Shown: piece after piece, positions 39,241 to 46,511 of the stretch
How positions within the stretch are numbered: the first letter of the stretch is position 1
Layout of the letters: each line of letters starts with the position of its first letter
Assembly: GCF_026810365.1 (NCBI RefSeq)
Contig: NZ_CP113948.1
Location: forward strand, 572,001 to 636,000
DNA from: Flavobacterium praedii
Lineage (GTDB): Bacteria; Bacteroidota; Bacteroidia; Flavobacteriales; Flavobacteriaceae
Length of the DNA stretch: 64,000 bases
Direction of reading: 5' to 3'
Translations under genes and position numbers: made by a program
The notes under the pieces: model-generated
What the model saw: the letters and a program-made list of their open reading frames with translations, nothing else
What the model was told of the DNA's origin: nothing
Databases searched by the model: none

Positions 39241-39273
39241 AAAAACTACAACTTTTTTAAGGCTGTAGTTTTT
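39241..39273 (-). terminator. Hairpin between orphan immunity gene and recombinase
   Basis: AAAAACTACA (39241-39250) pairs perfectly with TGTAGTTTTT (39264-39273), with flanking T and A tracts on both strands. It could end the minus-strand orphan cassette before the recombinase promoter. It shares its stem sequence with the hairpin at 38093-38133. Confidence 0.5.
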
Positions 39274-39320
39274 TTGTTTTTATTTTAAAGATAAACTGTG
39301 TGGCTTTACTGTGTGGGCAC

Positions 39321-39456
39321 GGATTGCAAATCCGCCTATCGTTCCGACGACATATCCGCGCCATCGGGGATTGCAAATCCGCTATCGTTCCGACGACATA
39401 TCCGAGCCATCGGGGTAAATCTACGCTATCGTTCCAACGACATATCCGAGCCATCC
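39321..39456. repeat. Three tandem ~45-bp repeats
   Basis: Units at 39321-39367, 39368-39413 and 39414-39456 share the core CTATCGTTCCGACGACATAT followed by CCGnGCCATC, with small changes in the third copy. The block is clearly richer in G and C than its surroundings and lies between the orphan immunity gene and the recombinase. No open frame of note runs through it on the minus strand that would explain the repeat. Confidence 0.85.
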
Positions 39457-39461
39457 TTTTT

Positions 39462-39845
39462 TTAATCTTTACCTTTTTGTAAAATTATTAGAGATACAAA
39501 ATCATCTCTTGTGATTACACACATTCTATCTTTTAAATAACTTTCGTCTACTAGTCTACAAGTTTTAATTAGACTTGAATGTATTAAATTATAATTATTA
39601 TTCCAAAAATCAAAGTTTGGTATTGAGAAATTGTTCTTGTAAACTATTCTAACAATTATGCTGTTTTTTATTGTTACAATCCATAGAAATTTTTCCCAAC
39701 CTATATACTCATAATCAAAATCATCATCAGTAGACCTTTTTAAGTTAGCAGATTCTTCCTGTATATTAATAACTTGTCCTAATTGATAAGGTTTTAATTT
39801 TGAATTTTCTTCGAAACTCCAGTATTCCTTTATTTTTTTACCCAT
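39462..39845 (-). CDS. Candidate immunity protein for the orphan RHS toxin
   Basis: The start is either Met at 39845 (127 residues, two bases after the orphan RHS stop) or Met at 39854 (130 residues, overlapping it by seven bases). The protein is soluble-looking, acidic in the first half (STDDDFDYEYIGWEKFLW) and has no motif that I recognise. There is no signal peptide, so it should act in the cytoplasm. Its position right after an RHS toxin tip is the standard place for the cognate immunity gene. Function is inferred from context only. Confidence 0.6.
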   Translation of the reverse strand: MGKKIKEYWSFEENSKLKPYQLGQVINIQEESANLKRSTDDDFDYEYIGWEKFLWIVTIKNSIIVRIVYKNNFSIPNFDFWNNNYNLIHSSLIKTCRLVDESYLKDRMCVITRDDFVSLIILQKGKD

Positions 39846-39847
39846 AA

Positions 39848-40945
39848 TTACCATCCTTTTATTCCTTCAGACCACATATCAAATCCACGAGAAGCTTTAT
39901 CAGCTTCCTCAGTGTATAAATATTTTGTAAATCCACTTTCATATTTTATCCCTTGAATTTCTAATGTTTTTACATGTGCGGCATCATAACTCATTCCTTT
40001 TGCAATGAAAGATTTCTCCATTAGTTCATGTTTATAAAAATTCATATCTATAATTGTTGCTTTGATATGTCCTGATTCAATTCTCTTCAATCTATGAATC
40101 ATAACCACGTTACCCATATCAAAATCCATTGTTGCTAGATGAGCTTCAACATTCCTAATGCCCGACTTGGTTATCGCTTGCGTTCCTGTAGCAAACCCTT
40201 TAAGTCCCAATCCAAGCCCAAAAAACGGAGAGTCTAGCTCCATCGGAGTTATTCCTCCAAAAGCTGAACCAGCCAAAGCCTTATTGGCAGAATTTATCTC
40301 ATGAGCACCTATTTGAGTTAAATAATCTGTATAATCTCCTGCTAAATTTCGTGAAGACAAAAAATTCATGGTTTCACCAGAAATCATATTGTTTGGCTCT
40401 CCAGGATTACAAATTAAATCTTTAGCGGATTGCCAATCTTTCCCAAAACTCCAACCTTCAGACTTTGCATAATCAATGGCTATTGGCATAATCATTTGTT
40501 TATAATTTGCCTCTTCAACCCATTCATAAGAGTTAGTTCCTGATACAGCGTGACCAACCCACGTTTTATAATATTTATTATTTTCGGTATTGTCAAACCA
40601 TGATTTAACAACATCTGAAGGACCATAATCATTATTAGCTACAGCCTTTTGGTCGACAGCATTTTCCCTCACTCCTTCAGCTGTTGGTGGAGGTGCAGGT
40701 TCTAAGCCTTCTAATTCAACCATATCTATTACTCGATTTCCACTAAATTGATAAGGCGAGTAAAATGGATACTTTGATGCTAGGGGGTCTCTTGCAAAAA
40801 ATCTACCAATCCTTGGGTCATGCATCCTAAAGGTATAATTCAACGAATTCCCTTCACCTTTGAGCTCATCATCTTCTTCCTGCCCTTGGAATCCGTAACG
40901 GTAATCATTAGGAGTAACCACTTTTCCAGGGTTCGGCACTAGCAT
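39848..40945 (-). CDS. Orphan RHS core fragment with alternative C-terminal toxin
   Basis: From the first in-frame Met at 40945 the frame encodes 365 residues. The first ~80 are the end of an RHS core ([34 protein letters not shown], ending VELEG), colinear with the core of the giant RHS protein. The rest is a toxin tip unlike the hydrolase: LEPAPPP follows VELEG, and the last ~100 residues have a His/Asp/Glu-rich conserved-looking pattern (IRNVEAHLATMDFD, MIHRLKRIESGHIKATIIDM, NFYKHELMEKSF, YDAAHVKTLEIQGIKY). I do not recognise this toxin family. Homology to the main gene begins abruptly at 40963, and a stop lies nine bases upstream in frame. There is no signal peptide and no promoter, so it looks like a silent spare tip rather than an expressed toxin. 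Confidence 0.8.
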   Translation of the reverse strand: MLVPNPGKVVTPNDYRYGFQGQEEDDELKGEGNSLNYTFRMHDPRIGRFFARDPLASKYPFYSPYQFSGNRVIDMVELEGLEPAPPPTAEGVRENAVDQKAVANNDYGPSDVVKSWFDNTENNKYYKTWVGHAVSGTNSYEWVEEANYKQMIMPIAIDYAKSEGWSFGKDWQSAKDLICNPGEPNNMISGETMNFLSSRNLAGDYTDYLTQIGAHEINSANKALAGSAFGGITPMELDSPFFGLGLGLKGFATGTQAITKSGIRNVEAHLATMDFDMGNVVMIHRLKRIESGHIKATIIDMNFYKHELMEKSFIAKGMSYDAAHVKTLEIQGIKYESGFTKYLYTEEADKASRGFDMWSEGIKGW

Positions 40946-40963
40946 TCCAAAAGGATAGTAATC
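40706..40963 (-). repeat. Right arm of 258-bp RHS-core inverted repeat
   Basis: This is the inverted counterpart of 36474-36731. Both arms are exactly 258 bases with no insertion or deletion between them, and both keep the same reading frame. The outer boundary at 40963 is sharp: the sequence beyond is unrelated to the RHS gene. The inner boundary is the VELEG codons, after which the toxin tips differ. Confidence 0.85.
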
Positions 40964-41365
40964 CAGTCGTTAGTTGGGTCAATGAATACAGGGGGTGATC
41001 TATGTAAGAACGTATGTCAAAAATGCGGTTTAAGGCAATTTTCGTCTTTCAAAATTACAAAAAAAGAGCGGGGTATTTGTGTATAAGAATCAATTTTGTC
41101 ACATTAACCTGCAATTTACGAGACGCTTTTATTACAAAGCTTTGCTTACAAGAAATAGATTTTGTAAATGAAGCAGTTACATAGCATCTATCCTTGCTGT
41201 TTACAAAATAAGTGAAACGTTTTAAATCGATAAACCTGCAAATAGTTAAGTAGTATTCACATTTTCTATTCCGCCAACAGTTGCAAAATAAATCGTTTTT
41301 TTTTGTTGGTACTTTTCAAATGTATTTTGCATCCTTATGATTTAACGATGGTTTAGGAGAGTGGT
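40964..41365. other. Non-coding stretch between orphan RHS tip and tmRNA
   Basis: About 400 bases with no credible gene. It contains no continuation of the RHS gene upstream of the sharp homology edge at 40963 and no clear promoter facing the orphan tip. I also found no copy of the tmRNA 3' end. Confidence 0.5.
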
Positions 41366-41406
41366 AAAAACAAAAAAGCCTGTAATCCTAAGATTTACAG
41401 GCTTTT
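41366..41406 (-). terminator. Terminator of the tmRNA gene
   Basis: A perfect 12-bp stem (41374-41385 with 41395-41406) contains GCCTGTAA / TTACAGGC and a nine-base loop, and on the minus strand it runs into a T tract. It lies 24 bases past the mature 3' end of ssrA. Confidence 0.85.
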
Positions 41407-41429
41407 AGTTCTAATTGAATTTAGATTTG

Positions 41430-41823
41430 TGGAATCGCCGGGAATCGAACCCGGGTCCAAACAAGCAACTAAAGAGCTTTCTACACGCTTATTCTCTGAA
41501 TGAATTTTCGTCTCGGAGTTAGGTCAGAAACAACCACTCTTTGCTTATCTTCTTTAGTTTCGAAATCCACCCGAAGCTCATGGAAATCTAGGTTTAAATT
41601 TACGATTCATCTTTATCGACCGCTATAAACCAAAGCTTTCGAGATGAATCCTGCTTTCCTACCTGGTAGGACGAGGCTAATCTTACTATGATTCAGATTA
41701 TGCAGCAAGAGCGTAGTTTCCTTCGCCGTGTAAAATGTTTGAGACCTTTTATTTACGAGAATTGTCCCAGTTCTCGACGTGCTTACTTTTCAATTCGACT
41801 TGCTGTCAAAACCAGTCGACCCC
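41430..41823 (-). ncRNA. ssrA: Transfer-messenger RNA
   Basis: The 5' end reads GGGGTCGACTGGTTTTGACA and the 3' end has a tRNA-like T arm, GGTTCGATTCCCGGCGATTCC plus A. The acceptor stem closes over seven pairs (GGGGUCG with CGAUUCC, two G-U pairs). CCA is not encoded; the genome has CAA after the discriminator A. The tag frame runs from 41727 to 41698 and reads GEGNYALAA followed by TAA, close to the GExNYALAA pattern that I recall for Bacteroidota. It rescues stalled ribosomes by tagging nascent chains for proteolysis. The mature length is 394 bases by this reading. Confidence 0.96.
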
Positions 41824-41883
41824 ATTTTTTTAAGTATTCTTTATAAGTCAGAAATGTAAATATCTGTAAAAAAAAACTTTTTG

Positions 41884-41891
41884 CAAAGGTA
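41884..41891 (-). promoter_or_regulatory. Candidate ssrA promoter -7 element
   Basis: TACCTTTG on the minus strand matches TAnnTTTG exactly and lies 61 bases before the mature 5' end, which leaves room for a leader removed by RNase P. A TTTTG further upstream is spaced 24 bases away, longer than usual, so the -33 box is uncertain. Confidence 0.4.
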
Positions 41892-42297
41892 CTGGTTATA
41901 TTACTGAAATAAAAACAAAATGTAAAATCCTTTTAGGAATTAAAAACTCATGTAAGATTAAAAAAAATCTATTTTTCTATAAATGAACTATTTATTATTT
42001 TATGTTTTGATTTTTAAGTAATGTTTTTAGGTTTATATTGTTTTAAAATACTTAAAAAAATAGTTAATTATTTGTATATAAAGGTTGTTTATAAAAAATG
42101 ATATAAAAAATCAATTGTTATTTTATTATTAAAAAAATGTTAATTCTAGTTATAATGTATTTAGAAATGTATTTCATCGGTATTTTTTATATTTATAATA
42201 AAAATATTTAATTTGACTGTAAAATTAAGATAAAAAAATCATATTCGTTTTTTATTTATTAATATTGTAAAAATAATTTAACTAAAACCACAATACT
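41892..42297. other. AT-rich upstream region of the cyanophycinase-like gene
   Basis: About 400 bases made almost wholly of A and T with no gene. It should carry the promoter of the plus-strand gene at 42298, but I found no full match to the TTG-N18-TAnnTTTG consensus. Confidence 0.4.
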
Positions 42298-44376
42298 ATG
42301 AAAAAAAAATATTTTGCTCAAAAAGATTTTTGTCGGGCTTTTTTTGTTTTTTGTTTAGGATTAAGTGTTCAAGCACAAACATACACCAGCTGGAAAGTAG
42401 GTAGCACTACCGATAAAGTGACAACAACAACTGGAGGAGTTCTTCTGGATGGTGGAAAAGAATCAAATGATAATGCTTTTCGTTGGTTCTTAGGTAAAGC
42501 TGGTGGAGGAGATGTAGTTGTTCTTCGTGCTACAGGTACAAATGGTCATAATGATTATTTTTATACACAATTGGGGGTTACACTTAACTCAGTAGAAACC
42601 ATATTAATTGATACAAGAGCAAAAGCAAGTATTGCTGAAATTGCCATTAAAATTAGAAATGCAGAAGCGTTATTTATTGCTGGAGGAAATCAATTTGATT
42701 ACATTTCATATTGGAAAGATACTCCTGTAGAAGATGCAATTAATTATTTAATCAACACCAAGAAAGTTCCAGTAGGTGGATCAAGCGCTGGATGTGCAGT
42801 CCAAGGAAAATATTACTATACAGCGGCTACAACCAGTGTTCTTTCTGCAGATGCTCTTGCGAATCCTTATAATTCTGGTGTTACAATTGGGGTTAATGAT
42901 TTTATAAGTCATCCTATTTTGACAAATGTTATTACTGATACCCATTATGACAATCCAGATCGAAGAGGGCGGCAAACTTCTTTTTTGGCTAGAATGTGGA
43001 AAGATCTAGGAGCTGGATTAAACGCGAAAGGGATTGGAATATATGAAAATGCAGCAGTTTGTATTGATCAAAATGGTATTGCCAAAGTATTCGCTATTGC
43101 AACTACTCACTTTGCTTATTTTTATCAAATGGAATCCAGTTCAACTCCTGAAACGGTAACTTCTGGTTCGCCTTTGACTTGGAATAATAGCGGAAAAGGA
43201 GTTAAGATTGTTAAGATTGCAGGTGATCCAACTGGTACAACTTCATTCGATTTAAATAATTGGATAACAACTTCAGGCTCCAATGCTAGCTGGGGAAATA
43301 TTAAAGTAGTTAATGGAACTTTGACAGAAACTCTTGGAGGAACTCCGCCTAGTGGGTCTTCTTGTGCAACTCCTTCTGGAATAACTACAAGCGCAATTAC
43401 AAATACAGGTGCAACAATTTCTTGGACAGCAACAACTGCAACAAACTATACTGTTCGTTACAAAACGGCTGCTGCAACAACTTGGACAACATTGACCAAT
43501 ACAACTGCAACTTCGGTACCTCTTTCAGGACTTACATTAGGGACTATTTATAATGTTGAAATTGTTGGAAATTGTACTTCTGGCGCTTCTGCTGCTGGGA
43601 CAACCACATTTACTACAACTGGAGGTACTGCGGTAAGTTATTGCGCATCCAAAGGAAATAGTTCATCTAGTGAATGGATTTCTAAAGTAGTCTTTGGTAC
43701 TATAAATAATTTTAGTAGTGCAAATGGTGGATATGTCGATTTTACTTCTCAATCAACTGCAATTACCAAAGGTATTGCCAAAACATTAACCTTAACTCCT
43801 GGTTATAGTGCTATTAGAAGTCTGTACTGGAAAGTATATATTGATTATAATAACAATGGATTATTTACCGATTCTGGTGAGGAAGTGTATTCTATATTCA
43901 GTAGCGCGACTTTAAATCCAAGTATTACAGTACCATCTACTGCAGTTACAGGAGCTGTTAGAATGCGAGTTATTGTGAGTTATAATTCTATTACTTCTCC
44001 TTGTGGAACCTATAATTATGGAGAAACAGAAGATTACACTTTGAATATTTCAGCAACTGCAAAAATGGCCTCACAATCGAGTAAAATTATTGCCGATTCA
44101 AATGATGAAGTTGAAACACTTCCAGCTAAAATCGGAATTTATCCAAATCCTGCTAGAGAAGATTTTAATATCTCGTTTAGTAATGATATAAATGAAAAAG
44201 TAACTGTAAAAGTATACGACCTTCAAGGTAGAGAAGAGAAATCTTTTGTAATTGATGCTACTGCCGGCGAAAATCGAATCAGAAACAATACTGCTGGGTT
44301 AAGAAGTGGACAATACATTGTAAAAGTGATAAAATCCAATGAAGTTTCAACGACTAAATTAATAATTGCCAATTAA
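42298..44376 (+). CDS. Secreted cyanophycinase-like S51 peptidase with Fn3, GEVED and T9SS sorting domains
   Basis: A 692-residue exported protein. In order: signal peptide (about residues 1-27); a peptidase S51 domain with GGVLLDGGKES, IAGGNQFDY, the nucleophile Ser163 in GGSSAGC and DTHYDNPDRRGR with His216; an Fn3 domain (about 357-445); a GEVED domain (about 449-597, VYIDYNNNGLFTDSGEEVY, GETEDYTLNI); and a Por-type sorting domain (about 625-692, IGIYPNPAREDFNISF). Cyanophycinases cleave the Asp-Arg storage polymer cyanophycin to beta-Asp-Arg dipeptides. Here the enzyme would act outside the cell after type IX secretion, so it may scavenge polymer released by cyanobacteria or other bacteria. 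Substrate is inferred from the family; another isoaspartyl-like activity is possible. Confidence 0.87.
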   Translation: MKKKYFAQKDFCRAFFVFCLGLSVQAQTYTSWKVGSTTDKVTTTTGGVLLDGGKESNDNAFRWFLGKAGGGDVVVLRATGTNGHNDYFYTQLGVTLNSVETILIDTRAKASIAEIAIKIRNAEALFIAGGNQFDYISYWKDTPVEDAINYLINTKKVPVGGSSAGCAVQGKYYYTAATTSVLSADALANPYNSGVTIGVNDFISHPILTNVITDTHYDNPDRRGRQTSFLARMWKDLGAGLNAKGIGIYENAAVCIDQNGIAKVFAIATTHFAYFYQMESSSTPETVTSGSPLTWNNSGKGVKIVKIAGDPTGTTSFDLNNWITTSGSNASWGNIKVVNGTLTETLGGTPPSGSSCATPSGITTSAITNTGATISWTATTATNYTVRYKTAAATTWTTLTNTTATSVPLSGLTLGTIYNVEIVGNCTSGASAAGTTTFTTTGGTAVSYCASKGNSSSSEWISKVVFGTINNFSSANGGYVDFTSQSTAITKGIAKTLTLTPGYSAIRSLYWKVYIDYNNNGLFTDSGEEVYSIFSSATLNPSITVPSTAVTGAVRMRVIVSYNSITSPCGTYNYGETEDYTLNISATAKMASQSSKIIADSNDEVETLPAKIGIYPNPAREDFNISFSNDINEKVTVKVYDLQGREEKSFVIDATAGENRIRNNTAGLRSGQYIVKVIKSNEVSTTKLIIAN

Positions 44377-44410
44377 TTGATCTTTGACTTTGCAAGATTC
44401 TGCTAAAAGA

Positions 44411-44445
44411 AACCCTCCAAAATATATTTTTTGGAGGGTTTTGTA
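44411..44445 (+). terminator. Terminator of the cyanophycinase-like gene
   Basis: A perfect 12-bp stem, AACCCTCCAAAA (44411-44422) with TTTTGGAGGGTT (44429-44440), has a six-base loop and is followed by TTTG. It begins 35 bases after the stop codon. Confidence 0.85.
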
Positions 44446-44467
44446 TTTTATGTAAATTTTAAATCTC

Positions 44468-44823
44468 AACCCGTTGGGTGAAATTCAAATAAAGTAAAAA
44501 TTTAACCACATAGAATCATAGATTATTGCCAAATAGGCAAAGAATAAATAGAAATAGGACTATTTCACACATAGAATTGTTATGTGAAAAGCAAAACGTC
44601 TATTTCATTCTTTTAAAAACTATAAATTCTATGTTTCTATGTTAATGTCGTTTCCTTAAGAGTGGGTTTTGTCATTCCGACGAAGGAGGAATCACATTAT
44701 GTGTTCATGTAATGTGATTTCTCCCGCTGGTCGAAATGACAAACTAAACGAGTTTGGTCTGAAAGTTCCTTAAAGAAACGACATTGGTTTCTATGTGGTA
44801 AAAATAATTTTACCCAACGGGTT
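44468..44823. repeat. Nested inverted-repeat element, MITE-like
   Basis: Successive pairs of arms nest around a common centre: 44468-44485 with 44806-44823 (17 of 18), 44505-44515 with 44789-44799 (11 of 11), 44644-44660 with 44769-44785 (16 of 17), and a central hairpin with arms about 44671-44699 and 44710-44740 that opens GTCATT and closes AATGAC. The left side also holds extra small hairpins. No gene is present. It looks like one palindromic element inserted in another. Confidence 0.75.
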
Positions 44824-45060
44824 AAATCTCATTATTGAATAAAAAGGTTCTACCACGAATTGTGTAGGTTTTTAAATTTAAAACTCTAAACCATTAAGGA
44901 TGTAAGATTTATTAAGCAATTGTAACCTTAATTAATCTTAATTCCTTAATGGTTTATTATTTATCAAAATTTTATTTTGATAAAAGTCTCTATTTGATAA
45001 AATCCACACAGTTGAGGGCAGAACCAATAAAAAAAACAATCTTCAATCTAAAATATCATT

Positions 45061-46269
45061 CTATTCATCTTCAATTTTAAAAGGATAATCCCCAAATAAA
45101 ACGGATAGTTTTCGAACCGCATAAGTACTTCTTGTAAATTTATTGGACAAAGCAATTATAGTTACATTCTCATCTTTCAATGGAATATATGAAGAAGTAA
45201 ATCCATGCCACCAACCATTGTGAAAATAGAAGTTTTTTCCATTATCCCAATTGATCATGCGTATTCCCAAACCATAATTTTTGGTTCCTTTTCGTTCGTT
45301 GCTATAACCTGTGTACACTTGGGCTAACAATTCGGGTTCTAAAAAGGAAGGTGAATTTCTTGCTCTATCAAATTTTAATAAATCTCTAGGTGTCGAGTAA
45401 ATGTTTTTGTCACCATAAACTTTATCCAGATAATCGATACCTATTTCTACTCGGTTTGCTTTATAAGATGGCGCTACATTATGTTTGTCTTTATCAAAAT
45501 CCAGTACAAAAGTATTTGACATTCCCAATGGTTTGAAAATGATTTGACTCATGGCTTCACGGTAAGAAAGCTTGGTTACTTTTTCGATAATCAAAGCCAG
45601 CATGGCATAATTGGTATTGCAATAGGCAAAGCGAGTACCTGTTTTTTGTTCCAAACCAATATTTTTTGTCCCCATTATGGTTAAAATATCTTGATTGGTC
45701 AATGTATTGTGCCTGTCCCAAACATTTTTATCACGATCGGTAAAATAAGCATAACTGCGCATTCCACTTCTATGACTCAATAGCATTCTGATTGTTACTT
45801 CAGGATACGGAAATTCGGGTAAAAAATCAGTTACTTTTTGATCCAAATCGATTCTTTTGGCATTTACCAATTTCAAAACTGCAGTTGCAGTAAGTACTTT
45901 GCTAACAGAGGCAATATGGATAGGGGTAGTGCTGGTAATAGGAGTTTTATCTCTTAGGTTGGCATAACCTTCATATTTTTCATAGATAATTTGACCGTTT
46001 TTAGCAACCAAAAAGCCACCATTCATACTGTTATTAGGCCAGTTTTTATTATAAAAAGAATCTATTTCCCTTTTCTTTTCTGCAACATAAGAGGCAGTAA
46101 GTTTTGGAGTTTCGTTTACCAAAGGCTTCATTTTGGGTAATATGCCCTTTGGAAGATCAGCATCTTTTATTTCTGGTTTTGTCGTTTCTTTTGATTCATT
46201 TTTACACGAACCAACCATTACCATTACTAGAAGTAAATGTAGTATATTTGCCTTTTTTATAAAAATCAT
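45061..46269 (-). CDS. Class C beta-lactamase-like serine hydrolase lipoprotein
   Basis: A 402-residue lipoprotein: a hydrophobic signal ends in VGSC with Cys22 as the lipid-attachment site. The beta-lactamase/DD-peptidase fold is shown by SVSK (Ser121-Lys124, nucleophile and general base), YCN at 216-218 (the YxN motif) and a late FHNGWWHG in the place of the KTG/HxG box. These proteins are often esterases or D-amino acid or peptidoglycan hydrolases rather than antibiotic-degrading enzymes, and the sequence does not say which. It should sit in the periplasm, anchored to a membrane. It is alone on its strand and divergent from the dehydrogenase at 46512. Confidence 0.87.
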   Translation of the reverse strand: MIFIKKANILHLLLVMVMVGSCKNESKETTKPEIKDADLPKGILPKMKPLVNETPKLTASYVAEKKREIDSFYNKNWPNNSMNGGFLVAKNGQIIYEKYEGYANLRDKTPITSTTPIHIASVSKVLTATAVLKLVNAKRIDLDQKVTDFLPEFPYPEVTIRMLLSHRSGMRSYAYFTDRDKNVWDRHNTLTNQDILTIMGTKNIGLEQKTGTRFAYCNTNYAMLALIIEKVTKLSYREAMSQIIFKPLGMSNTFVLDFDKDKHNVAPSYKANRVEIGIDYLDKVYGDKNIYSTPRDLLKFDRARNSPSFLEPELLAQVYTGYSNERKGTKNYGLGIRMINWDNGKNFYFHNGWWHGFTSSYIPLKDENVTIIALSNKFTRSTYAVRKLSVLFGDYPFKIEDE

Positions 46270-46455
46270 TTTCGAGGTACTTAAAAAGCAAATATATAGA
46301 TTCCCGCGGTTTTGTTTTTGTTTTTTTTTAATATTAACAACTGTTTTGTTCTGTAGCTAAAAAAGTATTTTTTTATACTTCTTTAATCATCACTATTTTA
46401 AGATTTTCGACGTTTCAATTTTTATATAAAAAGGAAGGTATTTGGTTTATTATGT

Positions 46456-46463
46456 TATATTTG
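46456..46463 (+). promoter_or_regulatory. Candidate -7 element for the 46512 gene
   Basis: TATATTTG matches TAnnTTTG and ends 49 bases before the start codon. The nearest upstream TTG is too close (11 bases), so the -33 box is missing or degenerate. Confidence 0.35.
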
Positions 46464-46511
46464 TAACAAATATGTCGAATATAGTTATAATAATATATTT
46501 AAATTCAAAAT

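Noticed and set aside
39300..39460. CRISPR array suggested by the three tandem units
   Set aside because: The units are contiguous with no spacers, there are only three, and no cas gene is nearby.
38068..41095. Possible att-like direct repeat: CGGGTATTTG-type sequence near 38075 and again near 41068, flanking the recombinase and orphan cassette
   Set aside because: Only about nine bases are identical and the flanks do not align well; too short to support an attachment site.
41430..41470. A duplicated tmRNA 3' end that would mark an integrated island
   Set aside because: I looked for a second copy of the T-arm sequence near the RHS region and found none within the window.
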